Positions 37,525 through 49,161 of a stretch of DNA of 54,555 nucleotides are shown piece after piece. The stretch's first letter is position 1. The number at the start of each line of letters is the position of its first letter. This DNA comes from Caldilineaceae bacterium. Lineage in GTDB: Bacteria > Chloroflexota > Anaerolineae > Caldilineales > Caldilineaceae. The position numbers were made by a program, and so were the translations under genes. The notes under the pieces are model-generated. The model made no database searches, had not been told where the DNA came from, and worked only from the letters and a program-made list of their open reading frames with translations. Where the stretch lies: contig JALSIX010000107.1 of the NCBI GenBank assembly GCA_026989655.1, positions 1 to 54,555 on the forward strand, in the 5' to 3' direction.

Positions 37525-37551
37525 CTAGCACTCACACCCTCCGAGTGCTAA
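37525..37551 (-). promoter_or_regulatory. CIRCE element (HrcA operator)
   Basis: Minus strand TTAGCACTC (37551-37543), nine-base spacer, GAGTGCTAG (37533-37525): matches the CIRCE consensus except for the last base. It lies just downstream of the groS promoter, the usual position for HrcA repression. hrcA itself is outside the window. Confidence 0.95.
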
Positions 37552-37560
37552 CCATTCCCT

Positions 37561-37589
37561 ACTATACTCGGCTTGTGGGGTTTTGGCAA
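37561..37589 (-). promoter_or_regulatory. groESL promoter
   Basis: TTGCCA (37589-37584), 17-bp spacer, TATAGT (37566-37561) on the minus strand. The start would fall near 37554, directly in front of CIRCE. The -35 is 33 bp from the stop codon of the preceding STAND gene. Confidence 0.85.
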
Positions 37590-37621
37590 GTCGCGAAGGG
37601 CTGGAAAATATAAGAGGTTTG

Positions 37622-39832
37622 TTAGAGGTCGACTCCGCTGGCCTGGGGTGCCCGGAGGGAGTCGATGTAGCGGATCATCTCCTCCTCCTCTTGGACGTAT
37701 TCGGCCAACTGGAAGGCCCCGTAGAGGTCTCGGCTTTCCAGGAAGTACCGGCGGGCCTGGTCCAGATCGCCCTGTTCCAGGGCCACATGGCCCAGGTTGT
37801 GAAGGGTGGCGGCCATGTCCATCCAGGCCCCCCGCCGCTCCGACAGGGCCAGATCTTGCCGATACCACTGTTCGGCCTCCTCCAGCCGCTGTTGGGCATA
37901 GGCCACAGAGCCCAGGTTGTTGTAACAGGTGCTGATGCCCAGCAGATCGCCCTCCAGCTGGAAGTACTGGAGGGCCTGGAGGTAGGCCTGGCGGGCCTGG
38001 TCGAAGTGTTCCATGGCCTCCAGGGCCAGGCCCAGGTTGTTGAAGGTGCTGGCGATGAGGATGTTGGCCCCCAGCCCCAAGGCGATGCGCAGGGCCTTGC
38101 GGTGCTGTTCCACGGCCCGCTCGTAGTTCTGGAGGGCGAAGTAGGCGCTGCCCAGGTTCAGGTACGCGGCGATCAAGGAGCGGGTGTCCCCGAGCTGGGC
38201 CACCGCCTCGAAGGCAAGCCAGAAGTAGTCCAAGGCCGTCCGGGACTCGTCCAGGATCCGGAGGGAGGTGCCCAGGTCGGTGTAGGCATAGGCCATCTCC
38301 GTCACCAGGTCGTGCTCGTCGAAGAGACGCAGGGCCCGCCGGAGCCAGCCCACGGCCTCCTCCACGTCGCCCCGGAAGAAGAGCTGTCGGCCGATGTTGG
38401 CCAGGAGCCAGCCCAGGTCCCGGACGTCGCCCAGCGCGTGGGCTGCCACCCCGCCGGCGGCCAGCCAGCGCAGGATCCCCGGCGGATGGCGCCAGAACGC
38501 GTAGTGGGCCAGGGCCAGGCCGTAGTCCCGGGCCAGGCGCAGGTCGGCCTCCACCTCTGGAAGGGGCTGGATGGGTTCGGGCAGCTCCTGGGTCTCCAGC
38601 GCGGACACCAGCTCCAGGGCCGGCCGCCCCCACAGGCGTTCGACCCGGTCCGCGACCCAGTCCGCGCCCAGGTGGATGTTCCCCCACTCCGGATCCACCT
38701 CGGTCCAGCGGTGCAGGGGGAGCTCCTCGTAGCGGCGGGCCAGGTGCAGGTAGTAGCGCGCGTGCTGCCGGTCCCACTCCTCGCCCAACATGGCCGCGCT
38801 CTGGACCAGGTAGCGGCGGACCACCGGCTGGACCAGGATCCGCCGATCGAAGGGGTTCTCCTCCACCAGGGCCCGTTCCACCAAGCCCTGGAGAGTCTCC
38901 GCGAGCTCCTCCTCCGAGCCGAGCCCGGCCCAGAAGAGCTCTCGCAGCGCCCTGAAGGTGGCACCGCCCGCGGCCCGCACCAGCCGATCCAGCAGGGGGC
39001 CGGCCTGGGGCCAGAAGGCGGCGAAGTTCTCCACCGCGAAGGCGGCCAGGGCCGCCATCCGTACCTGGCCCTGATCGTCTCGGCGGGGCAGTTCGGCCAG
39101 GGCCAGCTCCAGATCCTGCCAGGTGCCGAAGTCCAGGAGCAGGCCGTAGAGGAGCCGCAGGCTCAGGGGGCGGCCGCCGCTGCGCCGGTGGAGGGCCTCG
39201 ATATGGCGCAGGGCCGTGGGGCGGGCGGCCTCTGGACAACGGCGATGGGTCAGCTGCACCGTCTCGGCCAGGTCCAGCCCCCCCAGAGCCAGGTGGTGTT
39301 CTCCCACCAGCTCTCGGATCTCGGGATGGAGGTCCCGATCGATGAGGAGGATGTGGGACTGGCCGCCAGAATCCTGCAGGTGGCCGATGATCTCCACCAG
39401 GGTTCGGAGCTCGCTCTCGGTGGCGCCGGAGAGCTCGTCCAGGATCAGCAGCCGGCGCCGGCGGTAGAGCTGTTCCAGGATGCCGATACCCCACCGGTCC
39501 TCGCTGACCCGGGTCAGGGTGGTGCCCAGGACGGAATCCAGGGTGCGGACCACATCGTAGAGCCGGAAGCGGTCGCCCCCGGCTGCCCCCACCCAGATCA
39601 CTCCATCGGCGAAGTGGTGGATGTTGTTCCACGCGGCCGCGGTGGCCAGGGTGCTCTTGCCGTTGCCCTGGCTGCCGCTGATGGCCAACGCGGGCGGGCT
39701 CTCCGGGTCCGTGAGCCAGCGGTGGAGGGCCAACAGGGGCTCCTGCCGGCCGCTGAACCCCTGGAGCCGGTAGACACCCAGGTTGTGGGGTATGGCCGTG
39801 GATGGGGACATGGACCGAGTTTGCCGGGACAT
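37622..39832 (-). CDS. STAND-type NTPase with TPR repeats
   Basis: A 736-residue protein. An NB-ARC-like NTPase occupies about residues 20-330: P-loop ISGSQGNGKSTLA (51-63), Walker B RRLLILDEL (about 131-139) and a winged-helix-like part. The C-terminal 350 residues are helical repeats, with clear TPRs from about residue 530 (AYLNLGSAYFALQNYERAVE, FNNLGLALEAMEHFDQARQ, CYNNLGSVAYAQQRLEEAEQ). STAND proteins act as signal-driven oligomerisation switches; bacterial ones may be transcription activators or defence sensors. No DNA-binding or effector domain is visible on either end, so it must act through partners. The start at 39832 is tentative (alternative 39811). Confidence 0.8.
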   Translation of the reverse strand: MSRQTRSMSPSTAIPHNLGVYRLQGFSGRQEPLLALHRWLTDPESPPALAISGSQGNGKSTLATAAAWNNIHHFADGVIWVGAAGGDRFRLYDVVRTLDSVLGTTLTRVSEDRWGIGILEQLYRRRRLLILDELSGATESELRTLVEIIGHLQDSGGQSHILLIDRDLHPEIRELVGEHHLALGGLDLAETVQLTHRRCPEAARPTALRHIEALHRRSGGRPLSLRLLYGLLLDFGTWQDLELALAELPRRDDQGQVRMAALAAFAVENFAAFWPQAGPLLDRLVRAAGGATFRALRELFWAGLGSEEELAETLQGLVERALVEENPFDRRILVQPVVRRYLVQSAAMLGEEWDRQHARYYLHLARRYEELPLHRWTEVDPEWGNIHLGADWVADRVERLWGRPALELVSALETQELPEPIQPLPEVEADLRLARDYGLALAHYAFWRHPPGILRWLAAGGVAAHALGDVRDLGWLLANIGRQLFFRGDVEEAVGWLRRALRLFDEHDLVTEMAYAYTDLGTSLRILDESRTALDYFWLAFEAVAQLGDTRSLIAAYLNLGSAYFALQNYERAVEQHRKALRIALGLGANILIASTFNNLGLALEAMEHFDQARQAYLQALQYFQLEGDLLGISTCYNNLGSVAYAQQRLEEAEQWYRQDLALSERRGAWMDMAATLHNLGHVALEQGDLDQARRYFLESRDLYGAFQLAEYVQEEEEMIRYIDSLRAPQASGVDL

Positions 39833-39928
39833 CTACCCCTGGGAAATACGAGAGGCCCTGGGAGAGACCATGCCCCTGCCCCGGCCTCCCGCTCCCGGAA
39901 AGTCACCATGGCCCTGGGGAGGGGGGCC

Positions 39929-40375
39929 TCACTCGAAGATCCAGGGATCCGTGGCCCGGGACCAGGCCACCAGATCGTCGCCGAACCAGAGGTCGATCTC
40001 GAACGCGGCCGTCTCCGGCCCGTCGCTGCCGTGGACCAGGTTGCGGCCGATCTCCAGGCCCAGATCGCCCCGGATGGTGCCCGGCTCGGCCTCGGCCGGC
40101 CGGGTCGCGCCGATGGTCCTCCGCACCACCTGGATGGCGTCGGTGCCCTCCAGGACCATGGCCACCACGGGCCCGCTGGTGATGTACTGGATGAGGCCGG
40201 AGAAGAAGGGCTTGCCCTGGTGCACCGCGTAATGCCTCCGGGCCAGCTCCTCGCTCACCGCCATGAACTTCATGCCCACGATCTTCAGGCCGCGTCGCTC
40301 GAAACGGGCCACGATCTCGCCGACAAGGCCCCGCTGGACCGCGTCGGGCTTGAGGATGACGAAAGTGCGTTCCAT
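39929..40375 (-). CDS. ndk: Nucleoside diphosphate kinase
   Basis: A 148-residue enzyme that balances NTP pools by phosphate transfer through a phosphohistidine. It shows the start [19 protein letters not shown], the ATP-site block [10 protein letters not shown], and the active-site histidine in [12 protein letters not shown]. The C terminus TDPWIFE is family-like. It lies 145 bp after the TPR gene and 96 bp before the STAND gene on the same strand. Confidence 0.97.
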   Translation of the reverse strand: MERTFVILKPDAVQRGLVGEIVARFERRGLKIVGMKFMAVSEELARRHYAVHQGKPFFSGLIQYITSGPVVAMVLEGTDAIQVVRRTIGATRPAEAEPGTIRGDLGLEIGRNLVHGSDGPETAAFEIDLWFGDDLVAWSRATDPWIFE

Positions 40376-40520
40376 CCGTTCTCTCTCCACAGAGGCGCTG
40401 GAGTTCGGTTGAGCGCAGGCTCCCCTATCTCCTCCGGTGTGCAAGAGGGCAGCCCGCAATGCCCAATAACCATAGCCGGATTCCCCCGAGAGCGCAAACC
40501 TCCAGGGCGCTCCCCTGGGC

Positions 40521-41315
40521 TCAGGGGGCGAGCAGGGCCTGTTCCTCCGGCGCCACCGCGATGGCGTGGGTGGGGCGGGGGACGAGCTCCTCGAAGCGGG
40601 CCCGGGCATATTCCCGGTCCACGTCCAGAGCGGCCAGAGGTGCACGGGCCAACGCCCGGTCGTCCGGATCGCCCAGGCGGTCCATCACCAGCCAGGGAAG
40701 GTAGAGATCAGGATGGCTGCGGCTGAGGGCCCGGGCGGTCTCCAATGCCTCGGCCCGCCTCTCCCCTCGCCACAGGGCCTCCAACAGGGCACAGCGGAGG
40801 TCCAGCCGGGCCGGGAAGGCCTGGACCAGGCCTCGATAGAGGGCCGCGGCCTGGGCCCAGCGTTGACCGTGGCGGTACAGGGTGGCCAAAGCGGCCCGGG
40901 TCAACGTGAGGGAATTGGAGGAGACGCCCACATGGGTCCGGAGCACACCCTCTCGGACCACCCGGCTGTAGGGCGCGTACTCGAGGGCCCGCTGCCAGAT
41001 CCGTCGGGCCCTTTCCGGCTCGCCCGCGTGTTCCAGGCTGCGGGCCCACACCACCCAGGGCAGCTCGTGGTGGGGGTCCGCGCGGAGCAGGCGCCGGGAC
41101 CAGTCCACACCCTCGTCCCAGCGTTTGAGCCACCAGATGAGGTGGAGGAGACGTTCGTAGGAGGGGAGGTGGCGGGGCAGGCGGGCCAGCACCACCCGCA
41201 ACAGGCGGATGGCCTGGGTGTATTCCCCGGCCTGGATGGCCCGATCCACCCCGGTGCACCAGTCTCGCAGAGGGGAGGGGGTCCATTCCGTGGAGGGGGA
41301 AGCCATGGCACACAT
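40521..41315 (-). CDS. TPR-repeat protein of unknown function
   Basis: A 264-residue all-helical protein built of tetratricopeptide-like units (for example [20 protein letters not shown] near residue 27, [40 protein letters not shown]). No signal peptide, membrane segment or catalytic motif is visible, so a cytosolic protein-protein adaptor is likely. Start ambiguous between ATGs at 41315 and 41306, neither with a strong ribosome site. It lies 23 bp behind the epimerase gene, probably in the same transcript, with no evident functional link. Confidence 0.75.
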   Translation of the reverse strand: MCAMASPSTEWTPSPLRDWCTGVDRAIQAGEYTQAIRLLRVVLARLPRHLPSYERLLHLIWWLKRWDEGVDWSRRLLRADPHHELPWVVWARSLEHAGEPERARRIWQRALEYAPYSRVVREGVLRTHVGVSSNSLTLTRAALATLYRHGQRWAQAAALYRGLVQAFPARLDLRCALLEALWRGERRAEALETARALSRSHPDLYLPWLVMDRLGDPDDRALARAPLAALDVDREYARARFEELVPRPTHAIAVAPEEQALLAP

Positions 41316-41338
41316 GGGTGTCCGGGGTCCCGGGCCGT

Positions 41339-41755
41339 TCAGGGTTCCTGCCGCTGCAGGAGCTCGATCATGAGACCGTGGGTGGCCTTGGGGTGGACGA
41401 AGGCCACCAGGCCGTGGATCCCCGGCCGGGGCTCTTCGTCCACCAGGGCCATGCCCTGGCGGTGGAGCTGCTCCAGGGCGGCGTGGATGTCTGAGACGAC
41501 GAAGCAGACGTGGTGGGGGCCCTCGCCCCGGCGGGCCAGGAAGCGGGCCGTGCCGCTCGTCGGGTCGATGGGCTGGAGCAGCTCCAGCCGAAGGTTACCC
41601 GCGTCCAGGAAGGCCAGGTCCACCCCGTGCTCAGGGGCGTGGTGGCGCTCCAACAGAGGGAAGCCCAGCAGCCCCTGGAAGGTGGCCAGGGCCCGATCCA
41701 GGTCCACCACCACAATGCCGATGTGGTCCACGTGTTCGAAAGGGGACGGGGTCAT
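41339..41755 (-). CDS. mce: Methylmalonyl-CoA epimerase
   Basis: A 138-residue glyoxalase-fold protein. The metal ligands of the family are visible: His in EHVDHIGIVV (residue about 10), His in GPHHVCFVV, and Glu in MIELLQ near the C terminus, and PKATHGLMIELLQ is the epimerase-type ending. It interconverts (2S)- and (2R)-methylmalonyl-CoA so that the mutase can use it. ATG 41755 is preferred because the extra 14 residues upstream are unconserved Pro/Thr. The mutase large subunit is two genes upstream. Confidence 0.9.
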   Translation of the reverse strand: MTPSPFEHVDHIGIVVVDLDRALATFQGLLGFPLLERHHAPEHGVDLAFLDAGNLRLELLQPIDPTSGTARFLARRGEGPHHVCFVVSDIHAALEQLHRQGMALVDEEPRPGIHGLVAFVHPKATHGLMIELLQRQEP

Positions 41756-41822
41756 CTGGGTGCCTGTCGGAGTCGGTGTGCTGGGATCTCGGAGCATCGA
41801 CCAGGGGTGCGGCGGGGAACGG

Positions 41823-42353
41823 TCATGGGCGCTTCTCCTCCGGCGCGGTGTGGGGTTCCTGGGCCTCGGGCGGATCGGGGTAGATCCGCCAGCCCAGGGC
41901 CTGGGGGTCCACCGAGGAGATGGCCTCCAGGGGGAGCTTGAGGAACTTGCCCCGGGCGGTGACCGCCACGGTGCCGTCCGGGAGGTAGATCTCGCCGCTG
42001 CCCTGGAAGAGGCGTCGGTTCTCCGCGGCCACCCGGCCGCGGGCCGTGAGCTCCACGTGGAGGGGCACAGGCCGGAGGAAGCGGACGGTCAGCTCCGCGG
42101 TGACCCCCCAGGTGGTGACCCGCTCGCCCATGCCATGGTGGATGGCTCGACCGATGGTCTCGTCCAGGATGCCGGTGAGGACGCCCCCGTGGAGCCGGTC
42201 GGGATAGCCCTGGTGCACATGCCGCCCCACGAAACGGGCCAGGATCTCCGGCGTGCCTTCTGGGGTCCAGATCTCGTAGAAGCGGACCTGGACTCCGGCC
42301 ACGTTGCCCACGCCGCAGATGAAGCAGTGGTGGCTGTTGGGCTGTTTCCGCAT
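41823..42353 (-). CDS. PaaI/hotdog-fold thioesterase-like protein
   Basis: A 176-residue hotdog protein. It starts with the Cys pair SHHCFICGVGN typical of one PaaI subgroup, then the catalytic-helix motif LHGGVLTGILDETIGRAIH (about residues 54-72) and a following strand GVTAELTVRFLRPVPL. Such enzymes hydrolyse acyl-CoA or acyl-carrier thioesters. It is packed between the mutase gene (stop 42357, 3 bp away) and the epimerase, so it may remove off-pathway acyl-CoAs of the methylmalonyl branch; this is inference from context only. Confidence 0.82.
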   Translation of the reverse strand: MRKQPNSHHCFICGVGNVAGVQVRFYEIWTPEGTPEILARFVGRHVHQGYPDRLHGGVLTGILDETIGRAIHHGMGERVTTWGVTAELTVRFLRPVPLHVELTARGRVAAENRRLFQGSGEIYLPDGTVAVTARGKFLKLPLEAISSVDPQALGWRIYPDPPEAQEPHTAPEEKRP

Positions 42354-42356
42354 CCC

Positions 42357-44060
<1,704 letters not shown>

Positions 44061-44101
44061 GGTCTCGTCCGATCCTTGGCAGGCAGTGGCGTCTGGCTCC
44101 G

Positions 44102-44719
44102 CTACAGCTCGCTGCGCCCTGTCAGGGCATTGGCCAGGGTAGATTCGTCCGCGTACTCCAGGTCACCGCCGGTGGGCAGCCCTCGGGCCAGTCGGGTCAC
44201 CCGAAGCCCCAGGGGTTTGAAGAGACGGGCCAGGTACATGGCCGTGGCCTCCCCTTCCAGGTTGGGGTTGGTGGCCACGATGAGCTCCTGGACCGGGGTC
44301 TCGGTCTCCAGGCTGCGGCGCACCCGGGCCATCAGCTCCCGGACCTTCAGATCCTCCGGTCCGATGCCCTCCACCGGAGAGATGGCCCCGTGGAGGACGT
44401 GATAGACCCCCCGAAATTCCCGGGTGCGCTCGATGGCCTGGACATCCAGGGGCTCCTCCACCACGCAGATGACCGTGGGGTCCCGCTGGGGATCCGCGCA
44501 GAGGCGGCACGGATCCTGGTCCGCGATGTTGAGGCACACGCTGCAGAAGAGGGTCCGGGCCTTCAGCTCTTCCAGGGCCCGGGCCAGGTTGAGCGCGATC
44601 TCGTCGTCGGCTCGGAGGAGGAAGTAGGCCAGCCGGGACGCGGTCTTGGGGCCGATGCCGGGCAGTCGGCTGAAGGCCTGGATGAGGTTGCTGACCGGCT
44701 GTGCCAGAGGCTCTGCCAT
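44102..44719 (-). CDS. recR: Recombination mediator RecR
   Basis: A 205-residue protein of the RecFOR repair pathway. The N-terminal helix-hairpin-helix segment ([24 protein letters not shown]) is followed by a zinc finger ([16 protein letters not shown]), and the Toprim domain shows [14 protein letters not shown] and [16 protein letters not shown]. It loads RecA at gaps together with RecO/RecF. The dnaX-ybaB-recR order is conserved across many bacteria. It sits 37 bp after ybaB and 41 bp before the mutase gene. Confidence 0.97.
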   Translation of the reverse strand: MAEPLAQPVSNLIQAFSRLPGIGPKTASRLAYFLLRADDEIALNLARALEELKARTLFCSVCLNIADQDPCRLCADPQRDPTVICVVEEPLDVQAIERTREFRGVYHVLHGAISPVEGIGPEDLKVRELMARVRRSLETETPVQELIVATNPNLEGEATAMYLARLFKPLGLRVTRLARGLPTGGDLEYADESTLANALTGRSEL

Positions 44720-44756
44720 GGCGATCCACCGATGGGCGAAGGAGGTGGAAGGCGGT

Positions 44757-45125
44757 TCAGAACCCCAGGCCCGGGATCTCCAGGCCGCCCAGTCGCTCTT
44801 CCTCCAGGGCCCGGGCCTTCTCCGCGGCCTCGTTGATGGCCGCGAGCAGGAGGTCCTGGAGCATCTCCACGTCCTCCGGGTCCACCACCTCGGGATCGAT
44901 CTGGATGGCCTTGACGTTGCGATGGCCGTCCATCACCACCTGGATCACGCCCCCGCCGGCGGTGCCCACCACCTCCAGCTCGCCCAGCTCCTCCTGGGCC
45001 TTCTCCATCTCCTCCTGCATCTTCCGCACCTGGGCCATCAGGTTGCTGCCCAGGCCTCCGGGCATGCCGCCGCCCATGCCAGACGGCCCCTTCTTGCTCT
45101 TGCGCTTTCGTCGAAGCTTTGCCAT
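44757..45125 (-). CDS. YbaB/EbfC-family nucleoid-associated protein
   Basis: A 122-residue protein. A basic N-terminal stretch (LRRKRKSKKGPSGMGGGMPG) precedes the conserved YbaB core: LMAQVRKMQEEMEKAQEEL, VVGTAGGGVIQVVMDGHRNV, and DVEMLQDLLLAAINEAAEKA. Family members are dimeric DNA-binding tweezers that coat the nucleoid. The gene lies between dnaX and recR, its usual place. The basic, Gly/Met-rich N-terminal extension of about 35 residues is longer than in the E. coli protein. Confidence 0.93.
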   Translation of the reverse strand: MAKLRRKRKSKKGPSGMGGGMPGGLGSNLMAQVRKMQEEMEKAQEELGELEVVGTAGGGVIQVVMDGHRNVKAIQIDPEVVDPEDVEMLQDLLLAAINEAAEKARALEEERLGGLEIPGLGF

Positions 45126-45152
45126 GGAACTCTCTCCTCGGCGATCCAGGTG

Positions 45153-46850
<1,698 letters not shown>

Positions 46851-46890
46851 GGCCCTCTCCGTCTCCGCTGCGGGGGCGGTCTCCGCTCCC

Positions 46891-46920
46891 AGTGTACCAT
46901 CCAAGAGGGACCCGGTGCAA
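46891..46920 (-). promoter_or_regulatory. dnaX operon promoter
   Basis: TTGCAC (46920-46915), 18-bp spacer, TACACT (46896-46891) on the minus strand, giving a start near 46884 and a leader of about 34 nt before the dnaX ATG. Confidence 0.55.
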
Positions 46921-46968
46921 AACCCGGTGGATTTCTCCCCCTCTGGGCCTCGTGGCATAATGGGGGGC

Positions 46969-48591
46969 ATGAGCGGGAAGATCCTGGACGATTTCCAACG
47001 GCGGCGTCAGCTCCAGGAGGCCCTGGAGGCCCTGGGGAACACCTCCACGGAACTCGAGCTGTGGGCCCAGGTCCGGGAGATCGCGGCCCGATACCCGCCC
47101 TCCCTCATCCTGGCCGCCATGCGCCGCTTCCTGGACACCTCCAGCAGCCAGCTTCGGGGAGGCCTGGGACGGCTGGCCACCCTGTTGCCCCGGGAGGAAA
47201 CGATCGCCCTGCTCCTCCAGGAGGCCCGAAACCGGAGCAACCCCACCGGCGCCCGACTGACCGCGGCCCTCATCCTGGAACGGTTCCTGGAGGTCTCGGT
47301 GCCACCGGGCCTGATGAGCGATCTCCAGAACCCCGAGGTGGTGGTCTACCAGAGCCTGGAAGAGGCCCTGGCCGATGCCCGTGCCCACCGACACGTCCTG
47401 CTGGAGTACGTCCAGCAGATGCGTCGGGAGAGCGAGGAGGTGGCCCACCTGGTCATGGGGCTGCTGGAGCGGTTCCCCCCCCGAGAGCGCATCCCCCTCC
47501 TGCGCCTGATCGCCCACGACGCCCGGCTCGGCGTGGCCCAAACGGCCATGGAGCGGCTGGGACGCCTGCGGGCGCCGGAGGCCCTGATGCCGGCCATGCG
47601 GGCCCTGCACAGCCTGGCCATCGACCTGCCCCCGGATCGGGCCGACCTGGCCGAGCGGAGCCTGCGGAAGCTGCGCTTTGCGGCCGGGGTGGCCTTCCAG
47701 CCCCAGAGGGCGGACGGCTGGCGGGCCCTGGTCTCTCCGGTGGATCCCCAGGCGGATCAACAGCTCTGGTTCATCTACACCGGGCCGGAAGGCCCGAGCC
47801 AGGCCCGGCCGCCTGAGCTCGATGCCCCGCCCTCAACCCTGCTGTTGAGGCTGCGCCTGAACCGCGCGACAGGCCTGGTGGACGCATTGGCCCACGAGGG
47901 GCTCTCCCCCCAACAGCTCCCTCCTCCGCGCCAGGTGGGCGAGTTCATGAGCATCGCGCTGGCCGACGGCCTCACCAGTCTCTTCCTGGAGCTGGAACCA
48001 GGCCGTGGGCAACAGCTACTCCGAAGGGCCCTGGAGCTCCACTGGCAGCGGCCGGTGTGGCACCCTCTGCCCCCGGAGTACACCCTGTACGCCGAGTTCC
48101 TGTGGAGCTGGCAGGCCGCACCCCAAGAGGGCCGATGGCCGGAAGCGGCCGGCCGCGGGATCTCGGATCCCGGCGATGGATTCGACGGTCGCCAGGCGTT
48201 GGAGGCCGCGACGGCCCGGCTGCTGCGCCACCCGGCCATGGTGGGGTGGATCCCCATGGCCCCCGCCCTCCAGGACGCGGTGGAGCCCCTGGACGGCGAA
48301 GCCGATCCCCAGACACTCGCCCAGGCCGCGGCCGAGATCCGGGAACGTCTCTTCCCCACCCAGAGGGAGGCAGAGCTGCGACACCGGCTGGCCACGGCCC
48401 TGAACGCCCAGGCGGAGTGGCTGCAGGTGGCCGGCTTCCCGGCCCTGGCTCGGGACGCGGCCCGGATCGCGGCCAGCCTGCAACGGCTTCCCCTGGCCGA
48501 ACACCCCCTGCCCCTCCTCATGGTCCAGTTGGGTCTCTCCATCCTGGTGAACCGAGCCCGTTCCAGCACCTCGGCCCCCACCTCGCCCTGA
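46969..48591 (+). CDS. Conserved hypothetical protein, helical-repeat N-terminal half
   Basis: A 540-residue protein that I do not recognise. The first 240 residues are Arg/Leu-rich helices with a HEAT-like rhythm (VAHLVMGLLERFPPRERIPLLRLIAH, VAQTAMERLGRLRAPEAL). A mixed region follows (residues about 240-360, with QLWFIYTGPEGP and RLNRATGLVDALAHEGLS), reminiscent of hypothetical repair or maintenance proteins in this phylum, and a helical C terminus. No signal peptide or membrane segment. The ATG at 46969 lies only 8 bases after a CATAAT -10-like box (46956-46961), so the message could be leaderless. It is divergent from dnaX. Confidence 0.65.
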   Translation: MSGKILDDFQRRRQLQEALEALGNTSTELELWAQVREIAARYPPSLILAAMRRFLDTSSSQLRGGLGRLATLLPREETIALLLQEARNRSNPTGARLTAALILERFLEVSVPPGLMSDLQNPEVVVYQSLEEALADARAHRHVLLEYVQQMRRESEEVAHLVMGLLERFPPRERIPLLRLIAHDARLGVAQTAMERLGRLRAPEALMPAMRALHSLAIDLPPDRADLAERSLRKLRFAAGVAFQPQRADGWRALVSPVDPQADQQLWFIYTGPEGPSQARPPELDAPPSTLLLRLRLNRATGLVDALAHEGLSPQQLPPPRQVGEFMSIALADGLTSLFLELEPGRGQQLLRRALELHWQRPVWHPLPPEYTLYAEFLWSWQAAPQEGRWPEAAGRGISDPGDGFDGRQALEAATARLLRHPAMVGWIPMAPALQDAVEPLDGEADPQTLAQAAAEIRERLFPTQREAELRHRLATALNAQAEWLQVAGFPALARDAARIAASLQRLPLAEHPLPLLMVQLGLSILVNRARSSTSAPTSP

Positions 48592-48609
48592 CGGCCGGGG
48601 CTCCCCGCG

Positions 48610-49146
48610 CTACCCGCGTCCTGGCCCGCCGTGGGCCAGGTAGAGCTGTTGCCGCAGCTCTCGCCGGGCCTCCTCCAGGTTCTCCTTGATGCGGAAGTAG
48701 ACCGCCTCCGTGACCTCCATCTCGCCGCTCTGGAGCAGGCTCTCCAGGCCATCCACCACCCGGAGCAGTTTCCCCTCCAGAAGGGCCACTGTGGTCCCAT
48801 AGGTGGACTCGGGCACGAAGAAGGCCATGGCCAGCAGGCCCAGAAAGAGCGTAGCCGCCACCCGGCCTGCCCAGGGCCCCAGCCAACGCACCAGGAAGAG
48901 GTGGAGCACCAGCCATAGCCCCAGGCCGGTGGCCAACACGTGGAGGCGGGTGATCGGACGGGCCTCGGTCAATCCCCCCAGATGGGAACGGAGCACGCGG
49001 CAGGCACGAAGCCGGGCTATCCCCTGGTTGAACGCGCGACAGAGACCCGGATGCACCCGATGAGGATCGTGGCGGGCCAGCTCCAGGGCCAGATCGCGAC
49101 ACCAGAAGGAGAGGTCGTAGAATTCCTTGCGGGTGAGGGGAGCCAT
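48610..49146 (-). CDS. Small membrane protein of unknown function
   Basis: A 178-residue protein. A soluble N-terminal part (about residues 1-70) with many Arg/His precedes two hydrophobic segments (VLATGLGLWLVLHLFLVRWL and AATLFLGLLAMAFFV), and an acidic C-terminal helix ends it (SGEMEVTEAVYFRIKENLEEA). It follows the UbiA-family gene by 15 bp, so the two are likely co-expressed, and its two helices could make it a small partner of that enzyme. The ATG at 49146 is chosen; the frame continues to a TTG at 49158. Confidence 0.62.
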   Translation of the reverse strand: MAPLTRKEFYDLSFWCRDLALELARHDPHRVHPGLCRAFNQGIARLRACRVLRSHLGGLTEARPITRLHVLATGLGLWLVLHLFLVRWLGPWAGRVAATLFLGLLAMAFFVPESTYGTTVALLEGKLLRVVDGLESLLQSGEMEVTEAVYFRIKENLEEARRELRQQLYLAHGGPGRG

Positions 49147-49161
49147 GGCCCGCAGCAACGG

